Below, piece after piece: positions 51,525 through 61,094 of a stretch of 64,000 nucleotides of DNA. The number at the start of each line of letters is the position of its first letter. Positions within the stretch are counted from its first letter, which is position 1. The position numbers and the translations under genes are program-made. The notes below the pieces were generated by a model, which had not been told where the DNA came from, ran no database searches, and saw only the letters and a list, made by a program, of their open reading frames with translations. Source of the stretch: CADEDH01 sp039201605 (GTDB lineage Bacteria; Actinomycetota; Acidimicrobiia; Acidimicrobiales; SZUA-35); NCBI GenBank assembly GCA_039201605.1, contig JBCCRO010000024.1, forward strand, positions 25,457-89,456. The letters run 5' to 3'.

Positions 51525-53374
51525 CCGAGACGAGCACCGACGACCTTGCGGTGGACGACGAGGATCGCATCGACGTCGAGGCCTCGATCGGCGACGACGA
51601 GCCAGGGCTCTGGACGATCATCTCGCCGGTCAATCGCGAGATCCGTTGGGCGATGGCGGTGTCGTTCATCAGCCTCGTCGCCTGGCTGGTGGCGATCGTG
51701 TTGTTCCTCCCCATCGGCCGCGAACTCACCTCCGACGATCCCGACACCGGTCGACTGTGGACCCTGATCCTCGTCGGTCTGGGCTTCGTCATCGCGTCGT
51801 TCCTGCTGCGGGTCTTGTCGTTCCGACTCTCGCACCTGGGCGCCTTCCGCCTGGAACAGATACTTCGCACCGAACTCACCGATCACCTCGCCCGGGTGCC
51901 GCTGGGCTATGTCGTGACCGCCGGCTCGGGTGCGCTGAAGAAGATCCTGCTCGACGACGTCCGCGCCCTGCACGCGTTCGTGGCCGACGGCACGCCGCTG
52001 TTCGCCCGGGCCATCGGTGCTCCGGTGCTCGGCATCGTCGTGATGCTGATTCTCGACTGGCGGCTGGCGCTCGTCTCCCTTGCGGTGTTCCCACTCGGGA
52101 TGGTCGGCATGACGCTCGCCCTGCGGGATCACGAGACGGCCCGGCGAGAGGTCGACGAGGCGACCGAGCGCATCAACGGCGTCATCAACGAGTACGTGCA
52201 GGGCATGCACGTCGTTCGCACCTTCGATGACGGGTCCGGATCGTTCGAGCGCTACCGACTGGCCCTCGACGACACGACACAGAAGCTCAAGAGCTGGACC
52301 GACCGATCCCGAGGCGGGGTCTTCGTGGCTCGCACGCTCTTCGCCGCGCTGCCGACGGTGCTGGTGCTGCTGGCGGTCGGGGTCCCGATGTATCGCAACG
52401 GGTCGATCGAGCTGCCGATCCTCGCCATCTTCCTGACGTTGGGTCCGACGGTGACCGAGTCGATTCTCCCCATCGTGTGGCTCCAGCAGTTCATCCAGAA
52501 TGCCAGTGCGGCGGTGAAGCGGTTCGGCCGCCTCCGCGCCGTCCAGCCCATGACCCAGGCGAGTCCGGGCACTCCCCCGGGCGATGCGTCGGTCGAGCTT
52601 CGCAACGTCTCGTTCCGCTACGACGGCCGTGACGACAACGCCTTGACCGACGTCACCGTCACGATTGCCCCCGGCACCGTCACCGCCCTCGTCGGGCCGT
52701 CGGGCGCAGGCAAGAGCACGATCGCGCAGCTCATCCCCCGGTTCTGGGACGTCGACGGCGGCGAGCTCCTCGTCGGTGGTGTCGACGTTCGCCACATGTC
52801 CTCCGATCAGCTGATGTCGTCGGTGGCGTTCGTCTTCCAGACGCCCTTTCTGCTCAGCGACACGATCGAGGCCAACATCAGGCTGGGCAAGCCCGATGCG
52901 ACCGACGAGGAGGTCGTCGCCGCTGCCACCGCCGCCCAGGCCCACGACTTCATCCTCGAGGAGTTGGCCGACGGGTATGACACCGTGGTCGGCGAGCGCG
53001 GGTCGAGCCTGTCGGGCGGTCAGCGACAACGCATCACGATCGCCAGGGCGATCCTGCAGGACAGCCCGATCATCGTGCTCGACGAAGCGACCGCCTTCGC
53101 CGACCCGGACAACGAGGCCAAGATCCATCGGGCGCTGGCCGAACTGGCCCGCGGCAAGACCCTGATCGTGGTCGCCCACCGCCTGTCCACGATCACCGAC
53201 GCCCACCAGATCGTCGTCCTCGACGAGGGACGTGTGGCCGAATCCGGCACGCACGCGCAGCTCGTCGCCGGCGGCGGTCGATACGCACGCCTGTGGGCGC
53301 ACTTCAACGAAGCCCAGGGTTGGGGTCTACGCACCACTCACGACGCCGCCGATCCCTCGACGCCCGCCTTCTGA
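51521..53374 (+). CDS. ABC half-exporter, IrtA-like
   Basis: 617 residues. Six transmembrane segments occupy the first 330 or so. The nucleotide domain has Walker A GPSGAGKST, signature LSGGQRQRITIA and Walker B IIVLDEATAFADP. In mycobacteria IrtA/IrtB form a heterodimer that imports carboxymycobactin, and this pair resembles it. IrtA of mycobacteria has an N-terminal siderophore-reducing domain; none is present here. The gene overlaps the binding-protein gene and precedes its partner by nine bases. Confidence 0.9.
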   Translation: MTETSTDDLAVDDEDRIDVEASIGDDEPGLWTIISPVNREIRWAMAVSFISLVAWLVAIVLFLPIGRELTSDDPDTGRLWTLILVGLGFVIASFLLRVLSFRLSHLGAFRLEQILRTELTDHLARVPLGYVVTAGSGALKKILLDDVRALHAFVADGTPLFARAIGAPVLGIVVMLILDWRLALVSLAVFPLGMVGMTLALRDHETARREVDEATERINGVINEYVQGMHVVRTFDDGSGSFERYRLALDDTTQKLKSWTDRSRGGVFVARTLFAALPTVLVLLAVGVPMYRNGSIELPILAIFLTLGPTVTESILPIVWLQQFIQNASAAVKRFGRLRAVQPMTQASPGTPPGDASVELRNVSFRYDGRDDNALTDVTVTIAPGTVTALVGPSGAGKSTIAQLIPRFWDVDGGELLVGGVDVRHMSSDQLMSSVAFVFQTPFLLSDTIEANIRLGKPDATDEEVVAAATAAQAHDFILEELADGYDTVVGERGSSLSGGQRQRITIARAILQDSPIIVLDEATAFADPDNEAKIHRALAELARGKTLIVVAHRLSTITDAHQIVVLDEGRVAESGTHAQLVAGGGRYARLWAHFNEAQGWGLRTTHDAADPSTPAF

Positions 53375-53383
53375 GGAGACGAG

Positions 53384-55120
53384 ATGCTCCACACGTACCG
53401 CATTCTCATCGAAGCATCTGGATCACGGGCGCCGCTGATGCGCCGGTCGCTGCTCTACTCACTGCTCGGCTCGATCGCCCAGGGCCTCGCCTACGCCCTG
53501 TTGTTTCCCCTGTTCAACGCCCTCGTCGATTCCTCCGACGACGTGTGGTCGTACATGGGGGCGATCGCAGCGCTGATCGTGGTCGACGCGCTCCTGCGCC
53601 TGGCCGAGACGAGGGAATTCACGCGGATCAACGTCGAGGTCGCTCACGAGACCCGCGAGAACCTGGGCGAGCAGCTCAAGCGCATGCCACTCGAACAGCT
53701 GTCTCGCCGCCAGACCGGCGATCTCAACCATGTGCTGACCGGCAACGTCAACGACGTCGTTGCGATCGCCGGCGGGACGTTCACCATCGTGGTCAACATC
53801 ATCGTGGCCCCCGCCGTCACGGTCATCGCCATGCTCTTCATCGATTGGCGCCTGGCGGCGGTCATGGCCGTGCTGTTCCCCCTGGCACTGCCGATCTACC
53901 GGCTCATCCGCATTCAGGGTGCCCGCGACAACCGCATCGGCACCGCGGCTCACGCCGAGACCGCGTCACACCTCGTCGAGTACATACAGGGGCTTCCGGT
54001 CTTGCGTGCGACTCGCCAGGTCGGAGCGCGGTCCGAGCGCCTGCAGTCGGCCTTGGCCCGGCTGCGGGAGGCGCAGGTGAAGGGGCTCAAGCTCGGCACC
54101 ATCCCCGCCATCGGCATGGCCGCGGTCGTCCAGATCGGCATCGTCGGCATCACCGCCCTGGCCGTCCGGTTCGCCCTCGACGACAGTCTCACGGCGGCGA
54201 CGGTGCTCGCCATCGTCGTCGTCACGGTGCGGTTCAGCGAGCCGCTGTCGTTCTTCGCCCAGATGTCGGTGATGTTCGACTTCATGCAGGCCGCCGTCGA
54301 TCGCATCGCCGACGTGCTCAGCGTCGAACCGCTGCCGATCGTCACCGGATCGGGAATGCCGGCGGGGAGCGAGGTCGAGTTCCGCGACGTGGCGTTCGCC
54401 TACGACCAGACCGATGAGCTCGTTCTTCGCGACGTGTCGTTCGTCGTGCCCGAACGGAGCCTGACGGCGCTCGTCGGCACCTCCGGCAGTGGGAAGACCA
54501 CGATCACCCGGCTCCTCACCCGGTTCGCCGACCCGCAACACGGATCGGTGATGGTCGGCGGCGTCGATGTGCGCGGCCTGAGTCAAGAGGATCTGATGGC
54601 CCAGTTCTCGGTCGTCTTCCAGGACGTTTACCTCTTCGACGATTCGATCGGCGAGAACATCCGCCTGGCCAAGGGCGACGCCACCACCGAGGAGGTGATC
54701 GCCGCAGCTCGGGCGGCCAACTGCCACGACTTCATCACGGCGTTGCCCAACGGCTACGACACCGGGGTGGGCGAGATCGGTGGCGCACTCTCCGGCGGCG
54801 AGCGTCAGCGCATCTCGATCGCCCGCGCCATCCTCAAGGACGCCCCGATCGTCATCCTCGACGAACCGACGTCGGCCCTCGACACCGAGAGCGAGGTGGC
54901 GGTGCAGCGGGCGATCGACACGCTCGTCGCCGACAAGACCGTGGTCGTGATCGCCCATCGGCTCTCCACCATCGTGGCGGCGGACAACATCATGGTGCTC
55001 GAAGACGGTCAGGTCGTCGAGGAGGGCGACCATGCAACCCTGCTCGCCGGCGACGGTCGGTACGCCGAGATGTGGCGAGCGCAACGAGCGGAACGCCACT
55101 GGCAGATCCCCGTGTCGTGA
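53384..55120 (+). CDS. ABC half-exporter, IrtB-like
   Basis: 578 residues. It has an N-terminal six-helix transmembrane domain and a C-terminal ATPase with Walker A GTSGSGKTT, signature LSGGERQRISIA and Walker B IVILDEPTSALDT. It pairs with the gene at 51521 and shares its operon, suggesting a heterodimer. Uptake of ferric siderophore is likely given the binding lipoprotein; export of a lipid or drug cannot be ruled out. It is convergent with the serpin gene, with 57 bp between. Confidence 0.9.
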   Translation: MLHTYRILIEASGSRAPLMRRSLLYSLLGSIAQGLAYALLFPLFNALVDSSDDVWSYMGAIAALIVVDALLRLAETREFTRINVEVAHETRENLGEQLKRMPLEQLSRRQTGDLNHVLTGNVNDVVAIAGGTFTIVVNIIVAPAVTVIAMLFIDWRLAAVMAVLFPLALPIYRLIRIQGARDNRIGTAAHAETASHLVEYIQGLPVLRATRQVGARSERLQSALARLREAQVKGLKLGTIPAIGMAAVVQIGIVGITALAVRFALDDSLTAATVLAIVVVTVRFSEPLSFFAQMSVMFDFMQAAVDRIADVLSVEPLPIVTGSGMPAGSEVEFRDVAFAYDQTDELVLRDVSFVVPERSLTALVGTSGSGKTTITRLLTRFADPQHGSVMVGGVDVRGLSQEDLMAQFSVVFQDVYLFDDSIGENIRLAKGDATTEEVIAAARAANCHDFITALPNGYDTGVGEIGGALSGGERQRISIARAILKDAPIVILDEPTSALDTESEVAVQRAIDTLVADKTVVVIAHRLSTIVAADNIMVLEDGQVVEEGDHATLLAGDGRYAEMWRAQRAERHWQIPVS

Positions 55121-55177
55121 ACGACTCCAGGGATCGACGCAACCACATCGGTGGTCGGCCCGGTGGCCTGTTGGCCG

Positions 55178-56315
55178 TCAGGTCGTGGGGTTCGCCACTC
55201 GCCCGATGAAGAGTGGTTCGCCGGTCGCGTCGTGCTCGATCAGATAGACGAACGGTCGGTCGGCCCGGAACTCGGCGGGCCGAGGGGCCGACACCCGCCT
55301 GCCGACGATCGCCGTTGCCGCGGTGGCGGTGGTGCCGAACTCGTCGACCTCGATCGTGGCCTGGTGCACAGCGCTGGAGACGTACAGGGGGAGCTCGGTC
55401 GATGCTCCCGAGAAGTCGGCCCTGGCCGGGTCGAACGCGTCGATGACGCCAAGCGACCGGAACACCGGGATGAGATCCGTCGGCGTGGCGCAGGTGAACT
55501 TGGGAATGGTGAGGTTGACCGAGCGGTCGCTCTGCTGCGCGCTGATCTCGTCCAGTAGACCGATCGAGAACCGGTCCGTGATCTCGGTGAACCGATCCGG
55601 GGCAGGAAGAATCACGGTCATCGAGTAGCCGCCCCAGTACCGCATGCGAACCATCTGCCAGCCGTCGCCCTCGCCGTAGACGGTTCGGGACGTCCCGTTC
55701 ATCATCTCGACATCGAGGACCGTGACGTCGAGCAACGTAAACGCGTCGAGGACGGTTCGATCGGGATCGAACTGCTTCAGCCACAGTCCCCTGAAGAAGA
55801 CGGTGTTGACCAGCACGAGCCGGACGTCCTCATCGATGACTCCTTCGGAGAGAAGCTCGGTGATCCGGTCGGCGGTCTGCTGGGCCACCCATGAGTTGAT
55901 CAAGGCGCGGGCTGCCTCCGGGTCGGACGTGAAGTCGACGGAGGTTGGCGCCGCCCGGTAGTGCTCGGTCAGGGCTCCAACGAAGTCCTCGACCATCGAG
56001 AAGCCCGCCTGGGCGAATAGACCGTTGGCGATCTCCAGCTCCAGGGGCGATGCGCCTTTGGGCGTGTCCAAGGGTGTGCGGACGGCGGTGTCGAGTGCAC
56101 TGCGGCCGGCGTGCCAGCCGATGGTGGAGGCATCGATACCGAGCGCCGATCGCAGCTGGCGTCCGGTCTCGGCCTCGGCACCCACCTCGGCCATGGCGAA
56201 GGCGGTCGCGATGCTGTACGGCGAGGATGAAGTTGCCCGCCTCGACCTCGGACACCAACTCATACAGTCGTCGCGCCAACACACGATCGGCCGCAACGAT
56301 CTCGGCTACCACCAT
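55178..56315 (-). pseudogene. Serpin, interrupted by a frameshift
   Basis: The main part, 372 residues of which are in one frame from 56296 to 55178, is a clear serpin: SPYSIATAFAMAEVGAE, NTVFFRGLWLKQFDP and the C-terminal RPFVYLIEHDATGEPLFIGRV. An inhibitory hinge (EFGTTATAATA) precedes the reactive loop. The conserved N-terminal helix is in another frame from the ATG at 56315: RVLARRLYELVSEVEAGNFIL runs directly into the wrong frame. Restoring two bases near 56222-56226 (CTCTCG instead of CTCG) would join the two. A real frameshift or a sequencing error is possible. Upstream, an ACAG lipobox-like segment has no hydrophobic core in frame. Confidence 0.75.
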
Positions 56316-56522
56316 GGCGCCTGGCTGCCGATCGGGGGCGGGAGCATCAGCGGCCCCGGCGCAAGCTGTTGCGTTCGAGAGGTGTCATCAATCACAGAAC
56401 AAGGATGGCAGTACACCTCCGAGAAGACGGTGCGCGTGATCGTCGTCATCGAACCTCCGTGCCTACCGAAGGGCGAACATCGTTGCTGCAAACAGACGCA
56501 TGTCTCCTCTATGCTCCGCCGA

Positions 56523-57548
56523 ATGTCCCGTTCCCCTCGGCTTGCTGTGTACGGCGTCGGGCGATACGGCAGCGCCTTCGTGCGCTTGGCGCAGGGGAAG
56601 GGCTGGCCGGTCGTGGCCGCCTTCAACCGTCCAGGTGACAAGGTTGGGCGCGACCTGGGCGAGGTGGCCGGCATCGACGACGATCTCGGGGTCGCCGTCG
56701 AGGACTGCCACAGCGCCGACTACTCGAGACTGCGCGAGCTCGGAGTCGACGTCGCCGTCGTTGCGACTTCGGACCGGCTGCCCGACAACATGGAGGGCTA
56801 CGAGCGGCTGCTCTCGGCCGGCGTGAACGTGTTGTCGCACGGGACCGAGTCCTACTTTCCACGCATCCGCCCGGACTACGCCGATCGGATCCAGGAGCTT
56901 GCGTCCGCCAACGGGGTTACCTTCACCGGGTCGGGGATCTGGGACGTCTCGCGGATCTGGTCGGGCGTGCTCGCAGCGGGACCGTGTGCTGAGATCACGG
57001 CGCTTCACCACACGAGCCGGACCGAGCTGGGCCGCTCGTCCATCGCTCCGGTGGTGGGGATCGGTCTGAGCCACGACGAGTTCCAACGTCGGATGATCGA
57101 CCGACCGGGCCCGGTCGGCGAGCTGTACAAGATCATCCCATGGCAGGTGATGGTCGCTCTCGGTTTCGACGTCACCACGGTCACCGAACGGCGTGAACCC
57201 GTTCTGTTCGAGCACCCGGTGCACTCGACGGGAATCGGTCGGGACATACCGGCAGGCGAACCCGCCGGTGTGCGGATCACGGTCGACGTCGAATCAAGCC
57301 AAGGGACCAGCGCTCACGCAACGATCGAGTTGCGGGTGTGTCTGGAGCACGAGACGGAGGACTTCATGGCTTGGCGCGTGACCGGATCGCCCAACTCGGG
57401 CGTCCACGTCGATCGCCAGATCGGCCACCAGGGGTCAGCCGTCGCCCTGCTCAACCGCGTGCACGATGTGATTGCGGCAGCACCCGGAATCCAGGAGATC
57501 TACCGGCTGGGCCCACCCCGCCACACCGCCCTCGGTGCGCCGTCATGA
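56523..57548 (+). CDS. NAD(P)-dependent dihydrodipicolinate reductase-like dehydrogenase
   Basis: 341 residues from the ATG at 56523; an ATG at 56511 is an alternative. The N-terminal Rossmann motif is LAVYGVGRYGSAFVRL, and the fold is like dihydrodipicolinate reductase/2,4-diaminopentanoate dehydrogenase-type proteins. VNVLSHGTESYFPRIRPDY and ITALHHTSRTELGRS are recognisable blocks of that group. The reaction is unknown, probably an amine or imine dehydrogenase. It overlaps the sulfotransferase by four bases, so they act together. Confidence 0.75.
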   Translation: MSRSPRLAVYGVGRYGSAFVRLAQGKGWPVVAAFNRPGDKVGRDLGEVAGIDDDLGVAVEDCHSADYSRLRELGVDVAVVATSDRLPDNMEGYERLLSAGVNVLSHGTESYFPRIRPDYADRIQELASANGVTFTGSGIWDVSRIWSGVLAAGPCAEITALHHTSRTELGRSSIAPVVGIGLSHDEFQRRMIDRPGPVGELYKIIPWQVMVALGFDVTTVTERREPVLFEHPVHSTGIGRDIPAGEPAGVRITVDVESSQGTSAHATIELRVCLEHETEDFMAWRVTGSPNSGVHVDRQIGHQGSAVALLNRVHDVIAAAPGIQEIYRLGPPRHTALGAPS

Positions 57549-58735
57549 CCGACTGGCCTCGGATCGCCGACACGGCAGAGGAGCTGCTGGCCGAGGCACG
57601 GGTGGCGGCCGACGTCGACATCGACGATGAAGACGCCGTCGAGCCCGTGCAAGTCCTGATCGACAGCTACAACGAGAGTGCCCGGTTCGCAGCCGAGGCT
57701 GCGGTGATGAAACGGCGGTTCGTGGTGCGGGTGCTGACCAACCGCCTCCGCATGCTCCGCGATCTCGCCGCCCACCCCGAGATCCTCGACATCCATCTGA
57801 TCCCACCCGTCATCATCCACACGATGCCGAGGACGGGATCGACCAAACTGCAGAAGGCCCTCGCCTCAACCGGCGAGGTCAACTGGCTCCCCTACTGGAT
57901 GACCCTCAACTACGCGTCGGTGTCGGGGGTCCCAGGCGAGGACACGTCTTGGCGCATCGCCGACGTCGTCGAGTACGCGACTTGGTGCGACGAGCGTTCA
58001 CCCGAGACACGGTTCGGCCATCACATGCAGGCCACCGAGCCGGAAGAGGAAGCGGTCATCATGCAGGGCAGCCTGCTGACACCTTCGTTCTCGGGCTTCG
58101 CCGCCTGTGATTCGTACCTCGCGTGGCTGGCGACATGCGACCCGACAGCGCAGTTCCGCTACGTCCGAGATGTACTCAAGTATCTGATCTGGCAGGAGCT
58201 GGCCGATCCGGCAAAGCCCTTCGTGCTGAAGTGCGTCGTCACACCCGGCTACGACTCGGCCATGCGTGCGGTGTATCCCGACGCCACGGTCGTCGCTCTG
58301 CAACGAAGCCCGTTCAAGTTCGTGCCATCGGCAGCCAAGCTCGGCCAGTGCTTCCACAGGATCTACTCCGACCAACCACGGCGGAACCTCGCCCGTACGC
58401 CCGAGCGGAGCGCATCGCGCATCCACCGGAGCCTCGACTACCGCGAAGCCAACCCGCATGACGTCTTCCACGACGTGAGCTACGCCGACGTTCGGGCGGA
58501 CAGCGTCGACGTGGCGCGTCGCATCTTCGGCGCGGCCGGCATCGAGTGCGGTCGACAAGCGTTCGACAACGTGGCCAAGTGGGAGGCCGACCATCCACAG
58601 CGCAGAGGCGGCACCTGGGCCTACGCGCCGGAGGACTTCGGTTTCACCAACGCCGACATCGCCGATTCCTTCGAGCGCTACATCGCATGGGTGGCCGATC
58701 GCGGCATCGCCGACTACCGCACGCCGGACCGCTGA
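57545..58735 (+). CDS. Sulfotransferase family protein
   Basis: 396 residues. The 5'-PSB PAPS-binding loop is VIIHTMPRTGSTKLQKAL. The 3'-PB-like motif YPDATVVALQRSPFKFV follows after about 160 residues. The C-terminus includes FGAAGIE and a D-Y-R-T end. This fits a sulfotransferase of the LPS/Stf0-like group that transfers sulfate from PAPS to an alcohol. Its ATG overlaps the dehydrogenase stop (ATGA), so a joint pathway is likely. A 143-bp gap follows, before the cold-shock gene. Confidence 0.82.
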   Translation: MTDWPRIADTAEELLAEARVAADVDIDDEDAVEPVQVLIDSYNESARFAAEAAVMKRRFVVRVLTNRLRMLRDLAAHPEILDIHLIPPVIIHTMPRTGSTKLQKALASTGEVNWLPYWMTLNYASVSGVPGEDTSWRIADVVEYATWCDERSPETRFGHHMQATEPEEEAVIMQGSLLTPSFSGFAACDSYLAWLATCDPTAQFRYVRDVLKYLIWQELADPAKPFVLKCVVTPGYDSAMRAVYPDATVVALQRSPFKFVPSAAKLGQCFHRIYSDQPRRNLARTPERSASRIHRSLDYREANPHDVFHDVSYADVRADSVDVARRIFGAAGIECGRQAFDNVAKWEADHPQRRGGTWAYAPEDFGFTNADIADSFERYIAWVADRGIADYRTPDR

Positions 58736-58878
58736 CCTGCGCAGAGAGCTGCTCGCACCGCCGTGAGCAAGCTGCGCTCAGGCGGCGTCGGGGTTGACAG
58801 CTGAGGAAGTCCGCCGATATCGGCCTAGTTTGGACGGCGGCCGCCTAGCTGGCGGTCAAGTATGGAAGAGAGCTTGCG

Positions 58879-59076
58879 ATGCAAGGCACTGTGAAGTTTT
58901 TTAACAGTGAGAAGGGCTTCGGCTTCATCTCGCGTGACCAGGGAGATGACGTCTTCGTTCATTACTCCAACATCGCCGGCGACGGTTACAAGTCGCTGGA
59001 CGAAGGCCAGGCCGTCGAGTTCGACGTCGCCCCCGGCCGCAAGGGAGAAGAAGCCAAGAACGTTCGACCCATCTAG
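58879..59076 (+). CDS. cspA: Cold-shock protein (CspA family)
   Basis: 65 residues, the usual length. RNP1 is KGFGFIS and RNP2 is DVFVHYS, the nucleic-acid-binding motifs of an OB-fold cold-shock domain. It binds single-stranded RNA and prevents secondary structure. The upstream gap of 143 bp is long for this genome and would form a 5' leader typical of cold-shock mRNAs. The codon use is less GC-biased than that of neighbours (for example TTT TTT), typical of a highly expressed gene. A terminator follows. Confidence 0.97.
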   Translation: MQGTVKFFNSEKGFGFISRDQGDDVFVHYSNIAGDGYKSLDEGQAVEFDVAPGRKGEEAKNVRPI

Positions 59077-59095
59077 CTAACCACGGCTAGAAACC

Positions 59096-59134
59096 AAGCA
59101 CCGCTGGCATCATGTCAGCGGCGCTTGCAGTTTT
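59096..59134 (+). terminator. Rho-independent terminator of cspA
   Basis: The stem arms aagc-a-ccgctg and cagcgg-c-gctt enclose a nine-base loop (gcatcatgt), with one mismatch in the stem. They are followed by gcagtttt, a short T run, beginning 20 bp after the cspA stop. This is the clearest terminator in the window. Confidence 0.8.
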
Positions 59135-59180
59135 GGCGACCGATGTACGCCTCGGCCCTGGGCGCAGGTGTGCGGACCGG

Positions 59181-59714
59181 CTACGAGCCGTTCGCCAGCT
59201 CCGCTGCGAAACGTTGGGCGACATCGGGAGGGTTGACCAGTCCGGCGTAGTAGCGCTCACCATCAGGCCCCATCTCCACTCCCCATATGTTGAGCACGGG
59301 GTCAGGCGCGCCGCTGAACAGCCCCTCGGAGGCCAGTTCTCGAAGTACTGACACCAGGACGCCGTACACCGTCTCCATCCAGAGGTCCTCGGCGTCGTCG
59401 GCCTCGGACTCCATCAGCTCGTCGTTGTAGGCCGCCTCCACGATCGCAGATGTCTCGGCCAGGCGCTGCTCGCCGACCAGCATCCGGGGAGAGTCCCCTG
59501 GGGACCATCGCAGCTCCGACCTCCGGAGGCCCGAGGACGCCACCGCTTCGGTGAGGCCGTCCTCGGTGAAGGACTGCGGCAGAACATACTGTGCGCTGTT
59601 GGTGGAGAATCCGAACCCGTAGATGGTCTCGTGCCCGTGAGCTTCCCATCGGTCCTGCCACGCCTTCGCCAGACCGCTCTTTGCGGCACTGTGCAGTGCG
59701 TCAGCGTCGATCAC
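59181..59714 (-). CDS. DUF4303-like hypothetical protein
   Basis: 177 residues from a GTG at 59714; an in-frame ATG at 59774 would add 20 residues. HETIYGFGFSTNSAQYVLPQ, then LRWSPGDSP and an acidic helix DELMESEADDAEDLWMET, fit the DUF4303 pattern. These are small soluble proteins found near toxin or immunity genes in some bacteria. No partner is evident here. The function is unknown. Confidence 0.65.
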   Translation of the reverse strand: MIDADALHSAAKSGLAKAWQDRWEAHGHETIYGFGFSTNSAQYVLPQSFTEDGLTEAVASSGLRRSELRWSPGDSPRMLVGEQRLAETSAIVEAAYNDELMESEADDAEDLWMETVYGVLVSVLRELASEGLFSGAPDPVLNIWGVEMGPDGERYYAGLVNPPDVAQRFAAELANGS

Positions 59715-59885
59715 CTGGAGTCGTCCTTCCTGTGTGGTTTCGATAGTCGATACGTCACAACCAGCGTGCCCCACAACGATTGCGAATCAGCGGCACCAGA
59801 ATCCACGAACCTCCTCCCCTCCTCCACCTACCGGATCGTTGTTCCCGAGGCTGCTCGACATCGCCCGTGGGTCCCGGGCGAGCGG

Positions 59886-60335
59886 TCAGATCCGAGCAGT
59901 CGAGATCGCGGGGAACTCGCGTGAGAGACGGAGATCCACGAAGATGAGGACGTCGTTGGCACAGGGCGCCTGTTCAGGTAGTTCACGAAGCTCGATCTCG
60001 ATCTGCTCCCCGTTGGGTTGAACGCTGACACTCGGTACCAACGGACAACCGACGGGCCGGAACAGCAGCTGCACGTTGCGACCGTCGAATTGAGCGAGCA
60101 GGCCGCCGTCACGGACTGGTGGTGGATCCAGAGCCACCACCCGATCATCGCGAAGCGTGACGGCTTCGATGGTGAATTCATCCACGACCCCTGCAGGATC
60201 GTCGAGCCGTCCGCTCTCCGGCGGTCGTGTGCAGCTGCCGCCGAGCACACCGAGTGCAGCCGCCACCAGAACAATCAGCGAGACAGGCGGTGGGCGACGA
60301 CGCCTCCGCAAGCCGGTCGGGAGCGATGACTTCAC
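59886..60335 (-). CDS. Hypothetical lipoprotein
   Basis: 149 residues. The basic N-terminus (LRRRRRPPP) is followed by a hydrophobic core and a lipobox-like VLGGSC (Cys at about 35). The remaining domain is beta-rich, with two later Cys residues (VGCPLV and QAPCAND) that could form a disulfide. No family recognised. It is probably anchored in the membrane. The 171 bp before it contain no other gene. Confidence 0.6.
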   Translation of the reverse strand: MKSSLPTGLRRRRRPPPVSLIVLVAAALGVLGGSCTRPPESGRLDDPAGVVDEFTIEAVTLRDDRVVALDPPPVRDGGLLAQFDGRNVQLLFRPVGCPLVPSVSVQPNGEQIEIELRELPEQAPCANDVLIFVDLRLSREFPAISTARI

Positions 60336-60441
60336 CGCCGACAGACTAGGTCGGCATCAGGTGCAACCGGCCTAGCCCCCTGGGCGTCACCCGACAAGGC
60401 TTGCCGGCTATGAGCCCAGGGAACGCCGCTAGGTTCTGGCC

Positions 60442-60996
60442 GTGGAACATCCTGAGCTGGCGAGCGAACTGGCACGGTTGGCGAGAGAGGACCTGACCGT
60501 TCGAGACCGCCTCGCCAAGTCGGGCCAACTCTTCAGGGGCTATCACCCTGAGATGCGAGCGGTTCACCGCCGCAACGGCGACCGCCTCGCCGAGATCCTC
60601 GATCAGCTCGGTCGCTGGCCGAGCCATCAGCTCATCGGCCGGGACGGCTCGTCGGCTGCGATTCTGATCGCTCAGCACGACATCGCCAACCCCGCGCTCA
60701 TCCGTCGGTGCCGGGAGCTGTACGGTTCGGCCGTCGAACAAGGCGAAGCCGAGCCGGCCAAGCTCGCCCAGCTGGAGGATCGGATTCGATACTTCGAGGG
60801 ACGGCATCAGTGGTACGGCACTCACTGGGGATGGGACGAAGATGGTGAGTTCGGCCCGTGGCCACCTGTCGAGGATCCCGATCTGGTAGACGATCGGCGG
60901 AGCAAGATGGGGCTGCCTCCGCTGGCCGAGGCGATCGTCTCCGCACGACAACGCGCCGAGCAGGAAGGCCGGTTGGCTCGTCGACCCGTCGATTAG
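60442..60996 (+). CDS. DUF6624-like hypothetical protein
   Basis: 184 residues from a GTG at 60442. RDLTVRDRLAKSG-like charged helices are followed by GSSAAILIAQHDIANPAL and, near residue 120, YGTHWGWDEDGEF. This pattern of a helix pair ending in an aromatic QWYGT motif resembles DUF6624, a family of unknown function. It is soluble and shows no signal peptide. It is convergent with the formate/nitrite-type transporter gene. Confidence 0.65.
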   Translation: MEHPELASELARLAREDLTVRDRLAKSGQLFRGYHPEMRAVHRRNGDRLAEILDQLGRWPSHQLIGRDGSSAAILIAQHDIANPALIRRCRELYGSAVEQGEAEPAKLAQLEDRIRYFEGRHQWYGTHWGWDEDGEFGPWPPVEDPDLVDDRRSKMGLPPLAEAIVSARQRAEQEGRLARRPVD

Positions 60997-61094
60997 GTTC
61001 TCGAGGAACACCGACAGGCGGATGACTTCGCCAAGCAGGTCGGCTGGCGACCGAGCTGACGCGGTCGCGGCAAGACCTCGGGCACCAGCGGCGT

